A DNA stretch of 64,000 nucleotides from Pseudomonadota bacterium (GCA_023412805.1 JAEZRM010000008.1:1-64000), one strand, 5' to 3'. Shown: positions 25,349 to 34,580, counted from the stretch's first letter. Made by a program: numbers and translations. The notes: generated by a model from the sequence alone, not told the origin.

Positions 25349-26947
25349 CTACTTGTCGAGCCAGACGTTCTCGAAGCGCCAGTTGTTGTAGATCGAGTTC
25401 TGGTGCAGCACGTGGCCCTTCACATGCGGATGCCAGCAGGTGCCGGCAAAGCCGTGATAGATGACCGGCCGCGCCGCATCCTTGATGAGGATATCCTCGA
25501 TCTGCCACACGAGATCCTTGCGCTTCGCAATGTCGATCTCACGCGACTGCGCATCGATCAGGCGATCGACGTCCTTGTTGCAGTACTTCGTGTAGTTGCG
25601 CTCCGAGCCACACGAGTATCCCTCGACCATGGTCACGTCCGGATCGTCGACGCCGGAACCCGTAAGATTGAGCACGACGGCATAGTCACCGCGCGTCACG
25701 CGGCCGTAGTAGAGCGTCGATTCGATGATCTCCAGCTCGGCGTCGAAATAGATCTGGTTGAGCTGATCGACCAGCAGGACGGCCGGGTCCTTGAAAGCCT
25801 GGAAGTCGCGGGTGCCGACCTTGACCTTCAACTTCTTGTCCGGACCGTAGCCCAGTTCCTGCATGATCTTGCGCGCTCTCTCGCGACGCTCGGCCGGTGT
25901 GCCCGCGTATTCGGCGAGCTTCGCGAGGCGTGCCTGCGGCATACCCCAATTGCCCTCCGGCTCGGCCATCATGGCCCCCGACACGCTGGCCTTGCCGGCC
26001 GTCACGATCTTCACCATCGCGTCACGGTCGAGGGCGAGCGTCATCGCCTCACGCAGCTTCGGATCGTCGAAGGGCGGCTTCTCGCGGTTCACGAGCAGGT
26101 TCGTGCTGACCCCCGACGGAACCAGTTCACAAGTCGCCTCTGGCGAGCGGGACTTCACATCGCCCACGAGCGGTGCCGTGACATCGGCCACGAACGTGAT
26201 GTCGAACTCGTTGGCCGAGAAGGCAAGGAGGCGCGTCGAGCGGTTACCGATGATGCGGATGTCGATGCCGTCGAGATAAGGCCGCCCTTCTCGCCAGTAT
26301 TCCTTGTTGCGCTCCATGCGGATGACGTTGTTCGCCTCGAACGACACGAACTTGAAGGGTCCGGTGCCGATCGGCTTCGTGCGCATATCGCGCACGGGAA
26401 CGTGGCACGAATAAACCGGAGACAGGTTGGATGCGAGCAGGCTCAGGAAAGCGGCCTGAGGGCGTTCGAGCACGAATGTGAACTCGTGATCCCCTTTGAT
26501 CTCGATATTTTTGAGCGCCTGCCACCACAGCTTGCGCGGATTCTTGCGGAATGCATCCTTGTCATTGCCGAGTATGCGATCCCACGTGCATTTGACGTCG
26601 GCCGACGTGAAAGGCTTGCCGTCATGCCACTTCACGCCCTGGCGCAACTTCATCGTCAGCTGCGTATTGGTCGCATCCCAGGCCCAGCTCTCTGCAAGCT
26701 CAGGCCGTATGATCTCAGGCCGATTGAGCGGCTCGGCCTGATCGAAGATGACGAGATTGTTGTAGATCGGCGCGAAGGCGAACGCCGTGGCAATCGTCGC
26801 CTCCTCGATGATGGAAGCGCTGGGCGGGTTCGAGCTGTTGTAGGTTCTCAGAATGCCGCCCGACTTCTGAGCGAAGGCAACGGATGGCGCCAGCGCGCAC
26901 GCTGCAATAACAAATGCAGCCGCACCGCGGTTCACGCGGTTGGTCAT
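25349..26947 (-). CDS. ABC transporter substrate-binding protein, family 5 (peptide/nickel type)
   Basis: A 532-residue periplasmic binding protein with a signal peptide (basic MTNRVNRG, hydrophobic FVIAACALAPSVAFA, cleavage after AFA). The SBP_bac_5 pattern is clear: NLVIFDQAEPLN, LAESWAWD, MKLRQGVKWHDGKPFTSADV and PIGTGPFKF. Partners of Opp/Dpp permeases bind peptides, metals, opines or other solutes; none is indicated here. GGAGG sits five bases before ATG 26947, so this is preferred to the ATG at 26950. The next gene upstream encodes a close paralogue. No permease or ATPase gene lies nearby. Confidence 0.9.
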   Translation of the reverse strand: MTNRVNRGAAAFVIAACALAPSVAFAQKSGGILRTYNSSNPPSASIIEEATIATAFAFAPIYNNLVIFDQAEPLNRPEIIRPELAESWAWDATNTQLTMKLRQGVKWHDGKPFTSADVKCTWDRILGNDKDAFRKNPRKLWWQALKNIEIKGDHEFTFVLERPQAAFLSLLASNLSPVYSCHVPVRDMRTKPIGTGPFKFVSFEANNVIRMERNKEYWREGRPYLDGIDIRIIGNRSTRLLAFSANEFDITFVADVTAPLVGDVKSRSPEATCELVPSGVSTNLLVNREKPPFDDPKLREAMTLALDRDAMVKIVTAGKASVSGAMMAEPEGNWGMPQARLAKLAEYAGTPAERRERARKIMQELGYGPDKKLKVKVGTRDFQAFKDPAVLLVDQLNQIYFDAELEIIESTLYYGRVTRGDYAVVLNLTGSGVDDPDVTMVEGYSCGSERNYTKYCNKDVDRLIDAQSREIDIAKRKDLVWQIEDILIKDAARPVIYHGFAGTCWHPHVKGHVLHQNSIYNNWRFENVWLDK

Positions 26948-27079
26948 CATATCCTCCCAGATGCAGTTCTTGTTTCTGTCCGCGCCCGTTCGTTGACGGG
27001 CACGGAGGCAGTGTTTCACCCAATAGACGCCTCATCAAGGCGAATGCACCGCATCAAAGCCCTGAGCGGCCTGAAAATG

Positions 27080-27116
27080 GTGAGGGCGGCAGGTGCAGTG
27101 CACCGGCCGCCCTCAC
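27080..27116 (-). terminator. Hairpin between the two substrate-binding protein genes, probable terminator
   Basis: GTGAGGGCGGC (27080-27090) pairs perfectly with GCCGCCCTCAC (27106-27116). The loop itself holds GGTGCA/TGCACC, so the stem continues after a small bulge. Reading leftwards it is followed by CATTTTC. It lies 24 bp beyond the stop of the upstream paralogue. Confidence 0.6.
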
Positions 27117-27140
27117 CGAAAAGACGATCAGGAATCGGGC

Positions 27141-28742
27141 TTACTTGTCGAGCCAGACATCCTCGAAGCGCCAGCTATTGTAGATCGAGTTCTGGTGCAG
27201 CACGTAGCCCTTCACGTGCGGATGCCAGCACGTCGCCGAGCGGTTCTGAAAGATGATCGGCCGCGCCACATCCTCGGCGAGGATCTTCTCGATCTGCCAG
27301 ACCAGCTCCTTGCGCTTCGCCGGATCAAGCTCTGCCGACTGCGCATGAATAAGCTTGTCGACTTCCGGGTTGCTGTAGTTCGTGTAGTTGCGGCTGGAAC
27401 CGCTGAGATAACCCTCGAACATCGTCACGTCGGGATCGTCGACGCCCGTGCCTGTCAGGTTCAGAGCAACCTGATAGTCACCGCGCGTGATGCGCCCGTA
27501 GTACAGCGACGTTTCGATGATCTCGAGCTCGGCCTCGAAGCCGATCTGGTTGAGATGATCGACGAGCAACACGGCCGGGTCCTTGTAGGACTGATAGTCG
27601 CGCGTACCGACCTTCACCTTGAGCTTGTTGTTCGGGCCATAGCCCAGCTCTTCCATGATCTTCAGTGCCTTTGCGCGGCGCTCCTCGATGGTGCCGGCAT
27701 ACGACGGCAGCTTCTTGAACTCCTCGACGGGCTTGCTCCACACGCCTGCCGGCGGCGGCAGCATGGCGCCACCGATCAGCGCTTCACCGCCCGAAACGAT
27801 TTTCACCATCGCGTCGCGGTCGAGCGTGAGCATCATGGCTTCGCGCAGCTTCGGATTGTCGAACGGTGCCTTCTCGCGATTGACGAGCAGGTTCGCGCTC
27901 ACGCCCGTTGCCGCGAACTCGCAGACGGCATTCGGCGAGCGCGATTGCACGTCCGGGAGCAGCGGCCGCGTGACATCCGACACGAACGTCATGTCGATTT
28001 CACCAGCAGCGAACGCCAGCAGACGCGTGCCGCGGCTGCCGATGATCTGGAACTCCAGCCCATCGAGATAAGGACGGCCCGGACGCCAGTAGTTCGGGTT
28101 CTTTTCGAGGCGCACGAACTTGTTCGCCTCGAAACTCACGACGCGGAACGGGCCCGTACCGATCGGCTTCGTGCGCTGGATGCGCGCGGGGACATGGCAC
28201 GGATAGACCGGCGACATGCCGGACGCCATAAGCGTCAGCAGTGACGGCTGCGGACGATTGAGCTCGAAGGTGACTTCGTGATCGCCGTTGACCGTGATCT
28301 CCTTGATGTTGTCCCACCAGAGCTTGCGCGGGTTCTTGCGGAAGCCGCTTTTCTTGTCGGCTTCGCGCGTCCAATCCCAGGTGCACTTCACATCCTTGGA
28401 GGTGAACGGCTTGCCATCGTGCCACGTAACGCCCTGGCGCAGCTTCATGGTCAGCTTCGTGCGCGGCTCATCCCAGGTCCAGCTTTCCGCCAGCTCGGGG
28501 CGGATGACGTCCGGCTTGTTGATGGGCTCGGCCTGATCGAAAATGACGAGATTGTTGAAGACCGCCATGAACGGGTGCGTGGTCGCACTCGTTGCTTCCT
28601 CGAGGATCGACGCGCTCGGGGGATTGGATACCTCGTAGGATCGCAAAATTCCGCCGGACTTTTGGGCGAGCGTCGGGGAGGGTTGGAGAACCCACATCCC
28701 GGCAAGTGCCGCGATGAGGCTTAGAGACTTCGTAGCGTTCAA
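27141..28742 (-). CDS. ABC transporter substrate-binding protein, family 5, tandem paralogue
   Basis: A 533-residue periplasmic binding protein, roughly two-thirds identical by eye to its neighbour at 25349-26947 along the full length (AQKSGGILR, NNLVIFDQAEP, RPELAESW, PIGTGPF, LLVNREK are shared). The signal peptide is SLIAALAGMWVLQPSPTLA. The start is TTG at 28742, preceded by GGAGGA with a four-base spacer; no suitable ATG keeps the signal peptide. It arose with its neighbour by tandem duplication. The ligand is unknown, and no transporter membrane genes are adjacent. Confidence 0.9.
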   Translation of the reverse strand: MNATKSLSLIAALAGMWVLQPSPTLAQKSGGILRSYEVSNPPSASILEEATSATTHPFMAVFNNLVIFDQAEPINKPDVIRPELAESWTWDEPRTKLTMKLRQGVTWHDGKPFTSKDVKCTWDWTREADKKSGFRKNPRKLWWDNIKEITVNGDHEVTFELNRPQPSLLTLMASGMSPVYPCHVPARIQRTKPIGTGPFRVVSFEANKFVRLEKNPNYWRPGRPYLDGLEFQIIGSRGTRLLAFAAGEIDMTFVSDVTRPLLPDVQSRSPNAVCEFAATGVSANLLVNREKAPFDNPKLREAMMLTLDRDAMVKIVSGGEALIGGAMLPPPAGVWSKPVEEFKKLPSYAGTIEERRAKALKIMEELGYGPNNKLKVKVGTRDYQSYKDPAVLLVDHLNQIGFEAELEIIETSLYYGRITRGDYQVALNLTGTGVDDPDVTMFEGYLSGSSRNYTNYSNPEVDKLIHAQSAELDPAKRKELVWQIEKILAEDVARPIIFQNRSATCWHPHVKGYVLHQNSIYNSWRFEDVWLDK

Positions 28743-29022
28743 TATTTCCTCCTAGATCAGCCGGATGCGGCGCGCCTTGGGGCGCCCGCTCAGGTGCAGG
28801 AAAGCAACGCCGTGTCTGCAGATCCCTCCATGTCCCTGCCGACTTCAGCGGTTCTTTCGGTGCACCGGGCCATTAGGTGACCGAACTTGAAAGATTCTCA
28901 TATGTCCGGACTTGGGCCTGCTGTCTTCTAACGGGCAACGACCTGCTTGTCTCCCTTGGCAAGCACAGACCTTCCATGCAGCCTATCCACGAAGAAACGA
29001 CTTGATCTCAACGGAGGAAACC

Positions 29023-29382
29023 ATGGCAGCGAACGACATCGAGACGCTCCACGCCCTCAATGAGAACTACGTGCGCTCGGTCGCCGAATCGGACGTGCGC
29101 TGGTTCGACGAGAACCTCTCGGCCGATTTCCTCAATACCAATCCGGACTGCACGATCATCGACCGCGCCGACTTCCTGAAGCGGATTTCCAACCCGGTGG
29201 GGGTCACAGGCCTGCACCCGGAGGATGTGAACATCCGCCTCTTCGGCGATTTCGCAATCATCCACGCCCGCACGGTCTACTCGAAGCCCGACGGCAGCTC
29301 CGGTGCCGGTCGCTATACCGACATCTGGGCGCGCCAGGACGGGCGTTGGCTCTGCGTCGCGGCCCACGTCGCGCGCGGCTGA
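29023..29382 (+). CDS. NTF2-like (SnoaL/DUF4440) family protein
   Basis: A 119-residue cone-shaped NTF2-fold protein: a helical N-terminus (MAANDIETLHALNENYVRSV), a DVRWFDENLSADFLN strand and helix, then beta-strands ending TDIWARQDGRWLCVAAHVAR, the classic SnoaL/DUF4440 C-terminal sheet. Members are small isomerases, cyclases or ligand-binding proteins; nothing here fixes the role. CGGAGGA lies eight bases before ATG 29023. It has no signal peptide, unlike the related protein at 40784. Confidence 0.85.
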   Translation: MAANDIETLHALNENYVRSVAESDVRWFDENLSADFLNTNPDCTIIDRADFLKRISNPVGVTGLHPEDVNIRLFGDFAIIHARTVYSKPDGSSGAGRYTDIWARQDGRWLCVAAHVARG

Positions 29383-29456
29383 TCTCCGCGGCCTCTTTCG
29401 CGCTGGCTCGGGCCGGTGCTATAGGGCCTCAGCATAGTCAATCGGGACAAAATCCA

Positions 29457-30266
29457 ATGAGCGCGATGAAGCTGGCCGTGATGGGCGCCGCAGGCCGCAT
29501 GGGGCGCGAGCTGATCCGCGCCGTGCACGCGACAGGCGGCGACGCAGTGGTCGCGGGCGCCATCGAGCGCGCCGGATCGAATGCCATCGGCCAGGATGCG
29601 GGCGAACTCGCGGGGATCGGCAAGATCGGCGTACCCGTGACCGACGACCCGCTCGACATCGTCGCCAAGGTCGACGGCATACTCGACTTCACGATACCCG
29701 AGGTGAGCGTCGAGGTCGCAGGTCTCGCCGCCAATGCCCGCATCGTCCACGTCCTCGGCACGACCGGCTTCACGGGCACGCACGAGGCGGCGATCAAGGC
29801 TGCCGCGCGCCACGCCACCATCATCAAAGCCGGCAACATGAGCCTCGGCGTGAATCTGCTCGTCGCGCTGACGCGCAAGGTTGCCGAGGCGCTGGACGAG
29901 GATTTCGACATCGAAGTCCTCGAAATGCATCACAAGCACAAGATCGATGCGCCGTCCGGCACCGCGCTCATGCTCGGCCAGGCGGCAGCCGATGGCCGCG
30001 GCGTCGATCTCGCTGAAACGAGCGTCCGCTCGCGCGACGGTCATACAGGCGCCCGCAAGCGCGGCGACATCGGCTTCGCGACGCTGCGCGGCGGCAATGT
30101 CGTCGGCGAGCACAGCGTCATCTTCGCCGCCGACGGCGAGCGTGTCGTGCTGACCCATCTCGCGACGGATCGCGGCATCTTTGCGCGCGGCGCCGTCAAG
30201 GCTGCGCTCTGGGGGCGGGGCAAAGGCCCCGGCCTGTTCACCATGGCCGATGTTCTCGGGATCTGA
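29457..30266 (+). CDS. dapB: 4-Hydroxy-tetrahydrodipicolinate reductase
   Basis: A 269-residue enzyme of the diaminopimelate/lysine pathway that reduces the dapA product with NAD(P)H. Motifs: the nucleotide loop VMGAAGRMGREL, GTTGFTG, and the catalytic signature EMHHKHKIDAPSGTA with its paired histidines and substrate lysine. The late FARGAVKAALW region is also conserved. ATG 29457 starts MSAMKLAVMG; the frame is open further upstream but only this start fits. gpmA follows after 57 bp, an arrangement familiar in alphaproteobacteria. Confidence 0.96.
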   Translation: MSAMKLAVMGAAGRMGRELIRAVHATGGDAVVAGAIERAGSNAIGQDAGELAGIGKIGVPVTDDPLDIVAKVDGILDFTIPEVSVEVAGLAANARIVHVLGTTGFTGTHEAAIKAAARHATIIKAGNMSLGVNLLVALTRKVAEALDEDFDIEVLEMHHKHKIDAPSGTALMLGQAAADGRGVDLAETSVRSRDGHTGARKRGDIGFATLRGGNVVGEHSVIFAADGERVVLTHLATDRGIFARGAVKAALWGRGKGPGLFTMADVLGI

Positions 30267-30323
30267 GTGGCCGCTGAGCCGTTAGAAGATCACAGACTGT
30301 AACGAACGGAACTCTCCGCGATC

Positions 30324-30944
30324 ATGACCCATCTCCTCGTCCTCGTCCGTCACGGTGAAAGCGCCTGGAACAAGCTCAATCTGTTCACAGGCTGGAAGGA
30401 TCCTGATCTCACCGAGAAGGGCATCGAGGAGGCGACGCGCGCCGGCCGTCTGCTCAAGGAGGCGGGGCACAAGTTCGATATCGCCTACACCAGCGCGCTC
30501 ACCCGCGCCCAGCACACCTTGCGGCTGATCCTCGGCGAACTCGGCCAGACGGACCTGGAAACCGTCCGCGATCAGCGCCTGAATGAGCGCGACTACGGCG
30601 ATCTCTCCGGCCTCAACAAGGATGATGCGCGCAAGCGCTGGGGCGAGGAGCAGGTGCACATTTGGCGCCGCAGCTATGACGTGCCACCGCCCGGCGGCGA
30701 GAGCCTCAAGGACACAGCCGTGCGCGTGCTCCCCTACTACGAGGCCGAGATCTGGCCCAAGCTCAAGAGCGGCAAGAGTGTGATCGTCGCTGCCCATGGC
30801 AATTCTCTGCGCGCGCTCATCATGCAGCTCGAAGGGCTCACGGGCGAAGAGATCATCAAGCGCGAACTCGCGACCGGCGCACCGATCGTCTACGAACTCG
30901 ACGATGCCGGCAAAGTCGTAAGCCGCCGCGATCTCGTGGCGTAA
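30324..30944 (+). CDS. gpmA: 2,3-bisphosphoglycerate-dependent phosphoglycerate mutase
   Basis: A 206-residue glycolytic/gluconeogenic mutase that interconverts 3- and 2-phosphoglycerate via phospho-His10 in LVRHGESAWN. Other active-site parts are present: TGWKDPDLTEKG, LNERDYGDLSGLNKDD with the acid Glu, PPGGESL, and the second histidine in VAAHGNSLR. It is of the short (about 206-residue) alphaproteobacterial class rather than the 250-residue enteric one. Its 3' end overlaps the convergent monooxygenase gene by 55 bp. Confidence 0.95.
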   Translation: MTHLLVLVRHGESAWNKLNLFTGWKDPDLTEKGIEEATRAGRLLKEAGHKFDIAYTSALTRAQHTLRLILGELGQTDLETVRDQRLNERDYGDLSGLNKDDARKRWGEEQVHIWRRSYDVPPPGGESLKDTAVRVLPYYEAEIWPKLKSGKSVIVAAHGNSLRALIMQLEGLTGEEIIKRELATGAPIVYELDDAGKVVSRRDLVA

Positions 30945-32170
30945 CGCGCACTCCAATCACCGGGGTCGAGTTCGCTGAACGGCCCGGTCCTGATGCCCGC
31001 GAGTGTGCGCAGCATTTGCCCTTCCGCAAAGGGCACGATCGACGCGAGGCCGAAGGTTGCATCGCGCACGAAGCCGAGCACACGGCTGTCCGACTGGAAG
31101 AACGGCGTCAGCCAGCGGCTCGCGAGCTGGTAGAATCCAACGTGACGCCGCCGCTGATTGTGGAAGTCACCAAGCGCCACCTCGATCGAGCTGCCCGCCT
31201 CCAGCGCTGCGGAAAGCATCATCGCATCGACGAGCGCCAGATTTCCTCCCTGCCCGAGCTGCGGGCTCGTGCCATGCGCGCCATCGCCGATGACCGCGAA
31301 GCCCAGCTCCGCACAGTACGAGCGCTCGACCACGACATCCGCATAGGACACGAACGAGAGGTCATTCGCCGTCCGCACACCGTCGAGAATGGGCGAAACC
31401 TCCGGCCACAGTGCCGCGACGCGCGCCTTCCAGGCATCGAGGCCGGCGGCCAGCCACGCCTCGCGCTGATCCGCGCGCACACTCCAGAAGAAGGCGCAGC
31501 GCGGCGTCGGATCATTCGGCAATCGCCCGATGGGGAGCACGCCGATCATGACCGGCGCGCCGTCATAGCGCTGCATGAGAGTCGTGCGATGTCGCCACCC
31601 TTCCGTGATCGGCAGCGCCGCCCAGATGGCGCCATACGTGAACGGGCGGTTGCGGATCCGACCGCCGAGTGCATGGCGCAAAGGCGAGCGCATGCCAGTC
31701 GCATCGATAATGAGATCATACGGCCCGTGGTGACGCCCGAGCGTATCCACCACCACGGAACGCCGATGCGCATGGCGCTCGACATAGGACGCCTCGACGC
31801 CGGGCGTGATCGGCACGCCACACCGCAAAACCTCATCATGGAGCAGCGCGAAGAGGCTCGCGCGGTGAATGCCGAGTCCAAAGAGGTGTGGCTGCAGCCT
31901 GCGGTAGTCCATGGCGAGGATGCGACGGCCACGCACCGTGCGTCCTTCGAGATCATGAATGACGGCGCCGAGACTGAGCGCGCGAACATCGAGCCCGAGC
32001 TGTGCGAGGCAGGCGAGGCCCGTCGGCTGCAGCAGGAGCCCGGCACCAACGGGCCGCGCCTCGGCAAAACGTTCGAGCAGGTGGACGTCGTGGCCGTCGC
32101 GCGCCAAGAAGGCCGCCGACGCGAGGCCGCCGACGCCCGCACCGACGATGCCTATTCGCAGGTTCCGCAT
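30890..32170 (-). CDS. FAD-dependent monooxygenase
   Basis: A 426-residue class A flavoprotein monooxygenase. The FAD fold is IGIVGAGVGGLASAAFLARDG with HLLERFAEARPVGAGLLLQPTG following. DG-type motif: LIIDATGMRSPLR (about 152-164). GD motif: FAVIGDGAHGTSPQLGQGGNLALVDA (about 290-315). The arrangement fits ring or side-chain hydroxylases, including those in ubiquinone or natural-product routes, but the substrate is unknown. The last 55 bp overlap the 3' end of gpmA on the other strand. Confidence 0.87.
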   Translation of the reverse strand: MRNLRIGIVGAGVGGLASAAFLARDGHDVHLLERFAEARPVGAGLLLQPTGLACLAQLGLDVRALSLGAVIHDLEGRTVRGRRILAMDYRRLQPHLFGLGIHRASLFALLHDEVLRCGVPITPGVEASYVERHAHRRSVVVDTLGRHHGPYDLIIDATGMRSPLRHALGGRIRNRPFTYGAIWAALPITEGWRHRTTLMQRYDGAPVMIGVLPIGRLPNDPTPRCAFFWSVRADQREAWLAAGLDAWKARVAALWPEVSPILDGVRTANDLSFVSYADVVVERSYCAELGFAVIGDGAHGTSPQLGQGGNLALVDAMMLSAALEAGSSIEVALGDFHNQRRRHVGFYQLASRWLTPFFQSDSRVLGFVRDATFGLASIVPFAEGQMLRTLAGIRTGPFSELDPGDWSARYATRSRRLTTLPASSSS

Positions 32171-32222
32171 GAGTGCATTCCGGCCTGCGAAAAATCGATC
32201 AAGAGATGAAGTCCGCGCCAGC

Positions 32223-32708
32223 CTAGGTCACGGGCCCGAGCGCGCGACGCGGCCTCGATGGGGCATTGGCCGCCTCGATCTCGGCGGCCCGCCTGCGTTC
32301 GTCGGCCGTGCGGCCGGCCACGAGCCAGTACACCAAGCCGGCAATGAAGCCGCCCGTCATGAAGGCCGTCAGGGCGTAGTTGTTGACGATGGTCGGTGCG
32401 CCCTGCAGCTCACTTACATACTGCGCAAGAAAGCCAACTCCTGCGATCATCAGCCCGACGAGCGCATAGAAGATCCAATCGCCGATGCCGCGCCATTCCG
32501 CCATGGCCGCCGCGACGAAGGCCAGCGGCGCTGCAAAGATCAGCACCTGGATGGAGCTTGCAAGAAGCTGGAAGCCCGCCATGGAGAACCGGCCCGCTTC
32601 CCCGCCCGCAAGGTCCGCAGGCGTGAAGACGAAGGCGACGAGGACGAACGCGAAGGCAATGCACGCCGCAACGTAGCCGCCCAAGATCAACAACACGCGC
32701 AACAACAT
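32223..32708 (-). CDS. Hypothetical membrane protein with four helices
   Basis: A 161-residue protein with four predicted membrane helices: about 3-26 (VLLILGGYVAACIAFAFVLVAFVF), 47-72, 77-95 and 109-128. The C-terminal tail is basic and Pro/Arg-rich. No family is recognised. The start ATG 32708 opens with the first helix; the frame is open to 33002, but that stretch has no convincing protein features. It follows the monooxygenase in the opposite order on the same strand, 52 bp from its start. Confidence 0.7.
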   Translation of the reverse strand: MLLRVLLILGGYVAACIAFAFVLVAFVFTPADLAGGEAGRFSMAGFQLLASSIQVLIFAAPLAFVAAAMAEWRGIGDWIFYALVGLMIAGVGFLAQYVSELQGAPTIVNNYALTAFMTGGFIAGLVYWLVAGRTADERRRAAEIEAANAPSRPRRALGPVT

Positions 32709-32976
32709 GATATCGCTCGCCCCATAGCCCCGCGACCGCCCTCCGCAATTATAGGGATCGGCCCGAATCCAGCAAGGGAGCAGCAAGCGTTCAGCCATTC
32801 CGGCCATCGCGAGCCAAACCGCGCGCAACCATCCCTGCGCGGACGAGTGCCCGCCACGAGCGTCATTTGCATAGGCCCTTGCCCTGGCCGGGCTTGACGC
32901 CGCCGATATGAGGCGTAGACGTTCAACCCCATCCAATGGAATGAAAATCACGGGAGTTCTGGGAGAGCATGGCCGG

Positions 32977-34152
32977 ATGAGCACCAAGGGCAAAGCGTAC
33001 ATTGTCGGGGCCTACGAGCATCCGACGCGAAAGGCGCCGGACAAGTCCCTCGCCCAGCTTCACGCCGAGGTCGCCAAAGGCGCGATCGAGGATGCGGGGC
33101 TCAGCAAGGACGACATCGACGGGTATTTCTGTGCAGCCGGCGATACGCCAGGCCTCGGCGGCAACTCGTTCGCCGACTACATGGGCCTCCGCCTCAAGCA
33201 CATCGACACGACGGACACGGGCGGCTCGTCCTACCTCCTCCATGTCGGCCATGCGGCGCAGGCCATCGCGGCCGGCAAGTGCAACATCGCGCTCGTCACG
33301 CTCGCCGGCCGTCCGCGCTCGGAGGGCGTGCAGACTGGCACGAACCCGCGCATGGGCAGCCCCAGCCAGCCGGATCTCCAGTTCGAGTTCCCCTATGGTC
33401 CGGCGACCGGGAATATGTACGCCATGTGCGCCATGCGGCACATGCATCAGTACGGCACCACGAGTGAGCAACTCGCCTGGGTGAAAGTCGCGGCCTCGCA
33501 TCACGCGCAGTACAATCCGCACGCCATGCTGCCGAAGGTCGTCACCGTCGAGGACGTCGTCAACTCGCCGATGGTCGCCGATCCGCTGCATCGCCTCGAC
33601 TGCTGCGTCATCTCCGACGGTGGCGGCGCGCTGATCATTACCAAGCCCGAGATCGCCAAGAGCCTGAAGCGGCCGCTGGTCAAGGTCATCGGCACGGGCG
33701 AGGCCGTCAAGCACCAGATGGGCGGCCAGGATCTCGACCTGACGTTCTCCGCAGGCCGCTGGTCAGGCGCGCGCGCCTTCGAAGAAGCGGGCGTCAAGCA
33801 CAATGACATCAAGTACGCCTCGATCTACGACAGCTTCACGATCACGGTCGTGATGCAGCTCGAGGATCTCGGTTTCTGCGAGGTCGGCCAGGGCGGCAAG
33901 TTCGTCTCGGATGGCAATCTCATCTCGGGCGTCGGCAAGCTGCCGTTCAACACGGACGGCGGCGGCCTTTGCAACAACCACCCGGGCAACCGCGGCGGCA
34001 TGACGAAGGTCATCGAGGCAGTTCGTCAGCTCCGCGGCGAGGCTCATCCGAAAGTGCAGGTTCCGAATTGCGATATCGCGCTGGCGCACGGCACGGGCGG
34101 CTCGCTCGGCACGCGGCACGTCGGTGCGACAGTCATCATGGAGCGGGAGTAA
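32977..34152 (+). CDS. Thiolase-like (lipid-transfer/acetyl-CoA acetyltransferase family) protein
   Basis: A 391-residue thiolase-fold protein. The position of the acylated thiolase cysteine reads TDTGGSSYLLHVGHAAQAI, without cysteine. The late motifs keep histidine in NTDGGGLCNNHPGNRGG, and the final ALAHGTGG carries no catalytic Cys. It is therefore unlikely to be a conventional thiolase. Together with the adjacent DUF35 gene (6 bp downstream) it resembles the Ltp2-type arrangement, where thiolase-like and DUF35 proteins form an acyl-CoA aldolase; other pairs act in acyl transfer. ATG 32977 begins MSTKGKAYIVG; ATG 32941 is an in-frame alternative. Confidence 0.85.
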   Translation: MSTKGKAYIVGAYEHPTRKAPDKSLAQLHAEVAKGAIEDAGLSKDDIDGYFCAAGDTPGLGGNSFADYMGLRLKHIDTTDTGGSSYLLHVGHAAQAIAAGKCNIALVTLAGRPRSEGVQTGTNPRMGSPSQPDLQFEFPYGPATGNMYAMCAMRHMHQYGTTSEQLAWVKVAASHHAQYNPHAMLPKVVTVEDVVNSPMVADPLHRLDCCVISDGGGALIITKPEIAKSLKRPLVKVIGTGEAVKHQMGGQDLDLTFSAGRWSGARAFEEAGVKHNDIKYASIYDSFTITVVMQLEDLGFCEVGQGGKFVSDGNLISGVGKLPFNTDGGGLCNNHPGNRGGMTKVIEAVRQLRGEAHPKVQVPNCDIALAHGTGGSLGTRHVGATVIMERE

Positions 34153-34158
34153 ACAACG

Positions 34159-34551
34159 ATGTCAGGTGAAGAGAGAATCTATCCGGTCGTTCCCGCGACC
34201 CCGGGTTCGGAGGCCTACTGGGAAGGCGCCAACGCCGGCAAGCTGATGCTCGGGTACTGCAAGTCCTGCGACAAGTCCTACTACTACCCGCGCGGCGTCT
34301 GCCCGATGTGCCTCTCGACGGATGTCGAGCTGCGCGAGGCGAAGGGCACGGGGACCGTCTACACGTACTCCGTCATGCGGCCCGCGAAGCCCGTCTACGT
34401 CATTGCCTACGTGACGCTCGACGAAGGCCCCTCGATGATGACGAACATCGTCGATTGTGACCCGGCAGCCGTGAAGATCGGCCAGAAGGTCAAAGCGGTC
34501 TACAAGCCCCGCGAGGACGGATCCAAGATCGTTTGCTTCACGCCGGCCTGA
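34159..34551 (+). CDS. Zn-ribbon OB-fold (DUF35) protein
   Basis: A 130-residue DUF35 protein: a rubredoxin-like zinc ribbon (C-x-x-C in GYCKSCDKSYYYPR and C-x-x-C in VCPMCLS) followed by an acyl-CoA-binding OB fold (GTVYTYSVM to GQKVKAVY). Such proteins partner thiolase-like subunits and bind acyl-CoA for them. GGGAG is placed before ATG 34159 and overlaps the end of the thiolase-like gene, so the two are translated together. A strong terminator closes the pair. Confidence 0.92.
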   Translation: MSGEERIYPVVPATPGSEAYWEGANAGKLMLGYCKSCDKSYYYPRGVCPMCLSTDVELREAKGTGTVYTYSVMRPAKPVYVIAYVTLDEGPSMMTNIVDCDPAAVKIGQKVKAVYKPREDGSKIVCFTPA

Positions 34552-34580
34552 TCGCGCGCGTTACGTATTGCTAAGTCCAA

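Noticed and set aside
25403..27256. Long open frame of 617 codons on the plus strand
   Set aside because: It lies antisense to a clear binding-protein gene, is dominated by Arg, His and Asp without domains, and follows from high G+C codon use.
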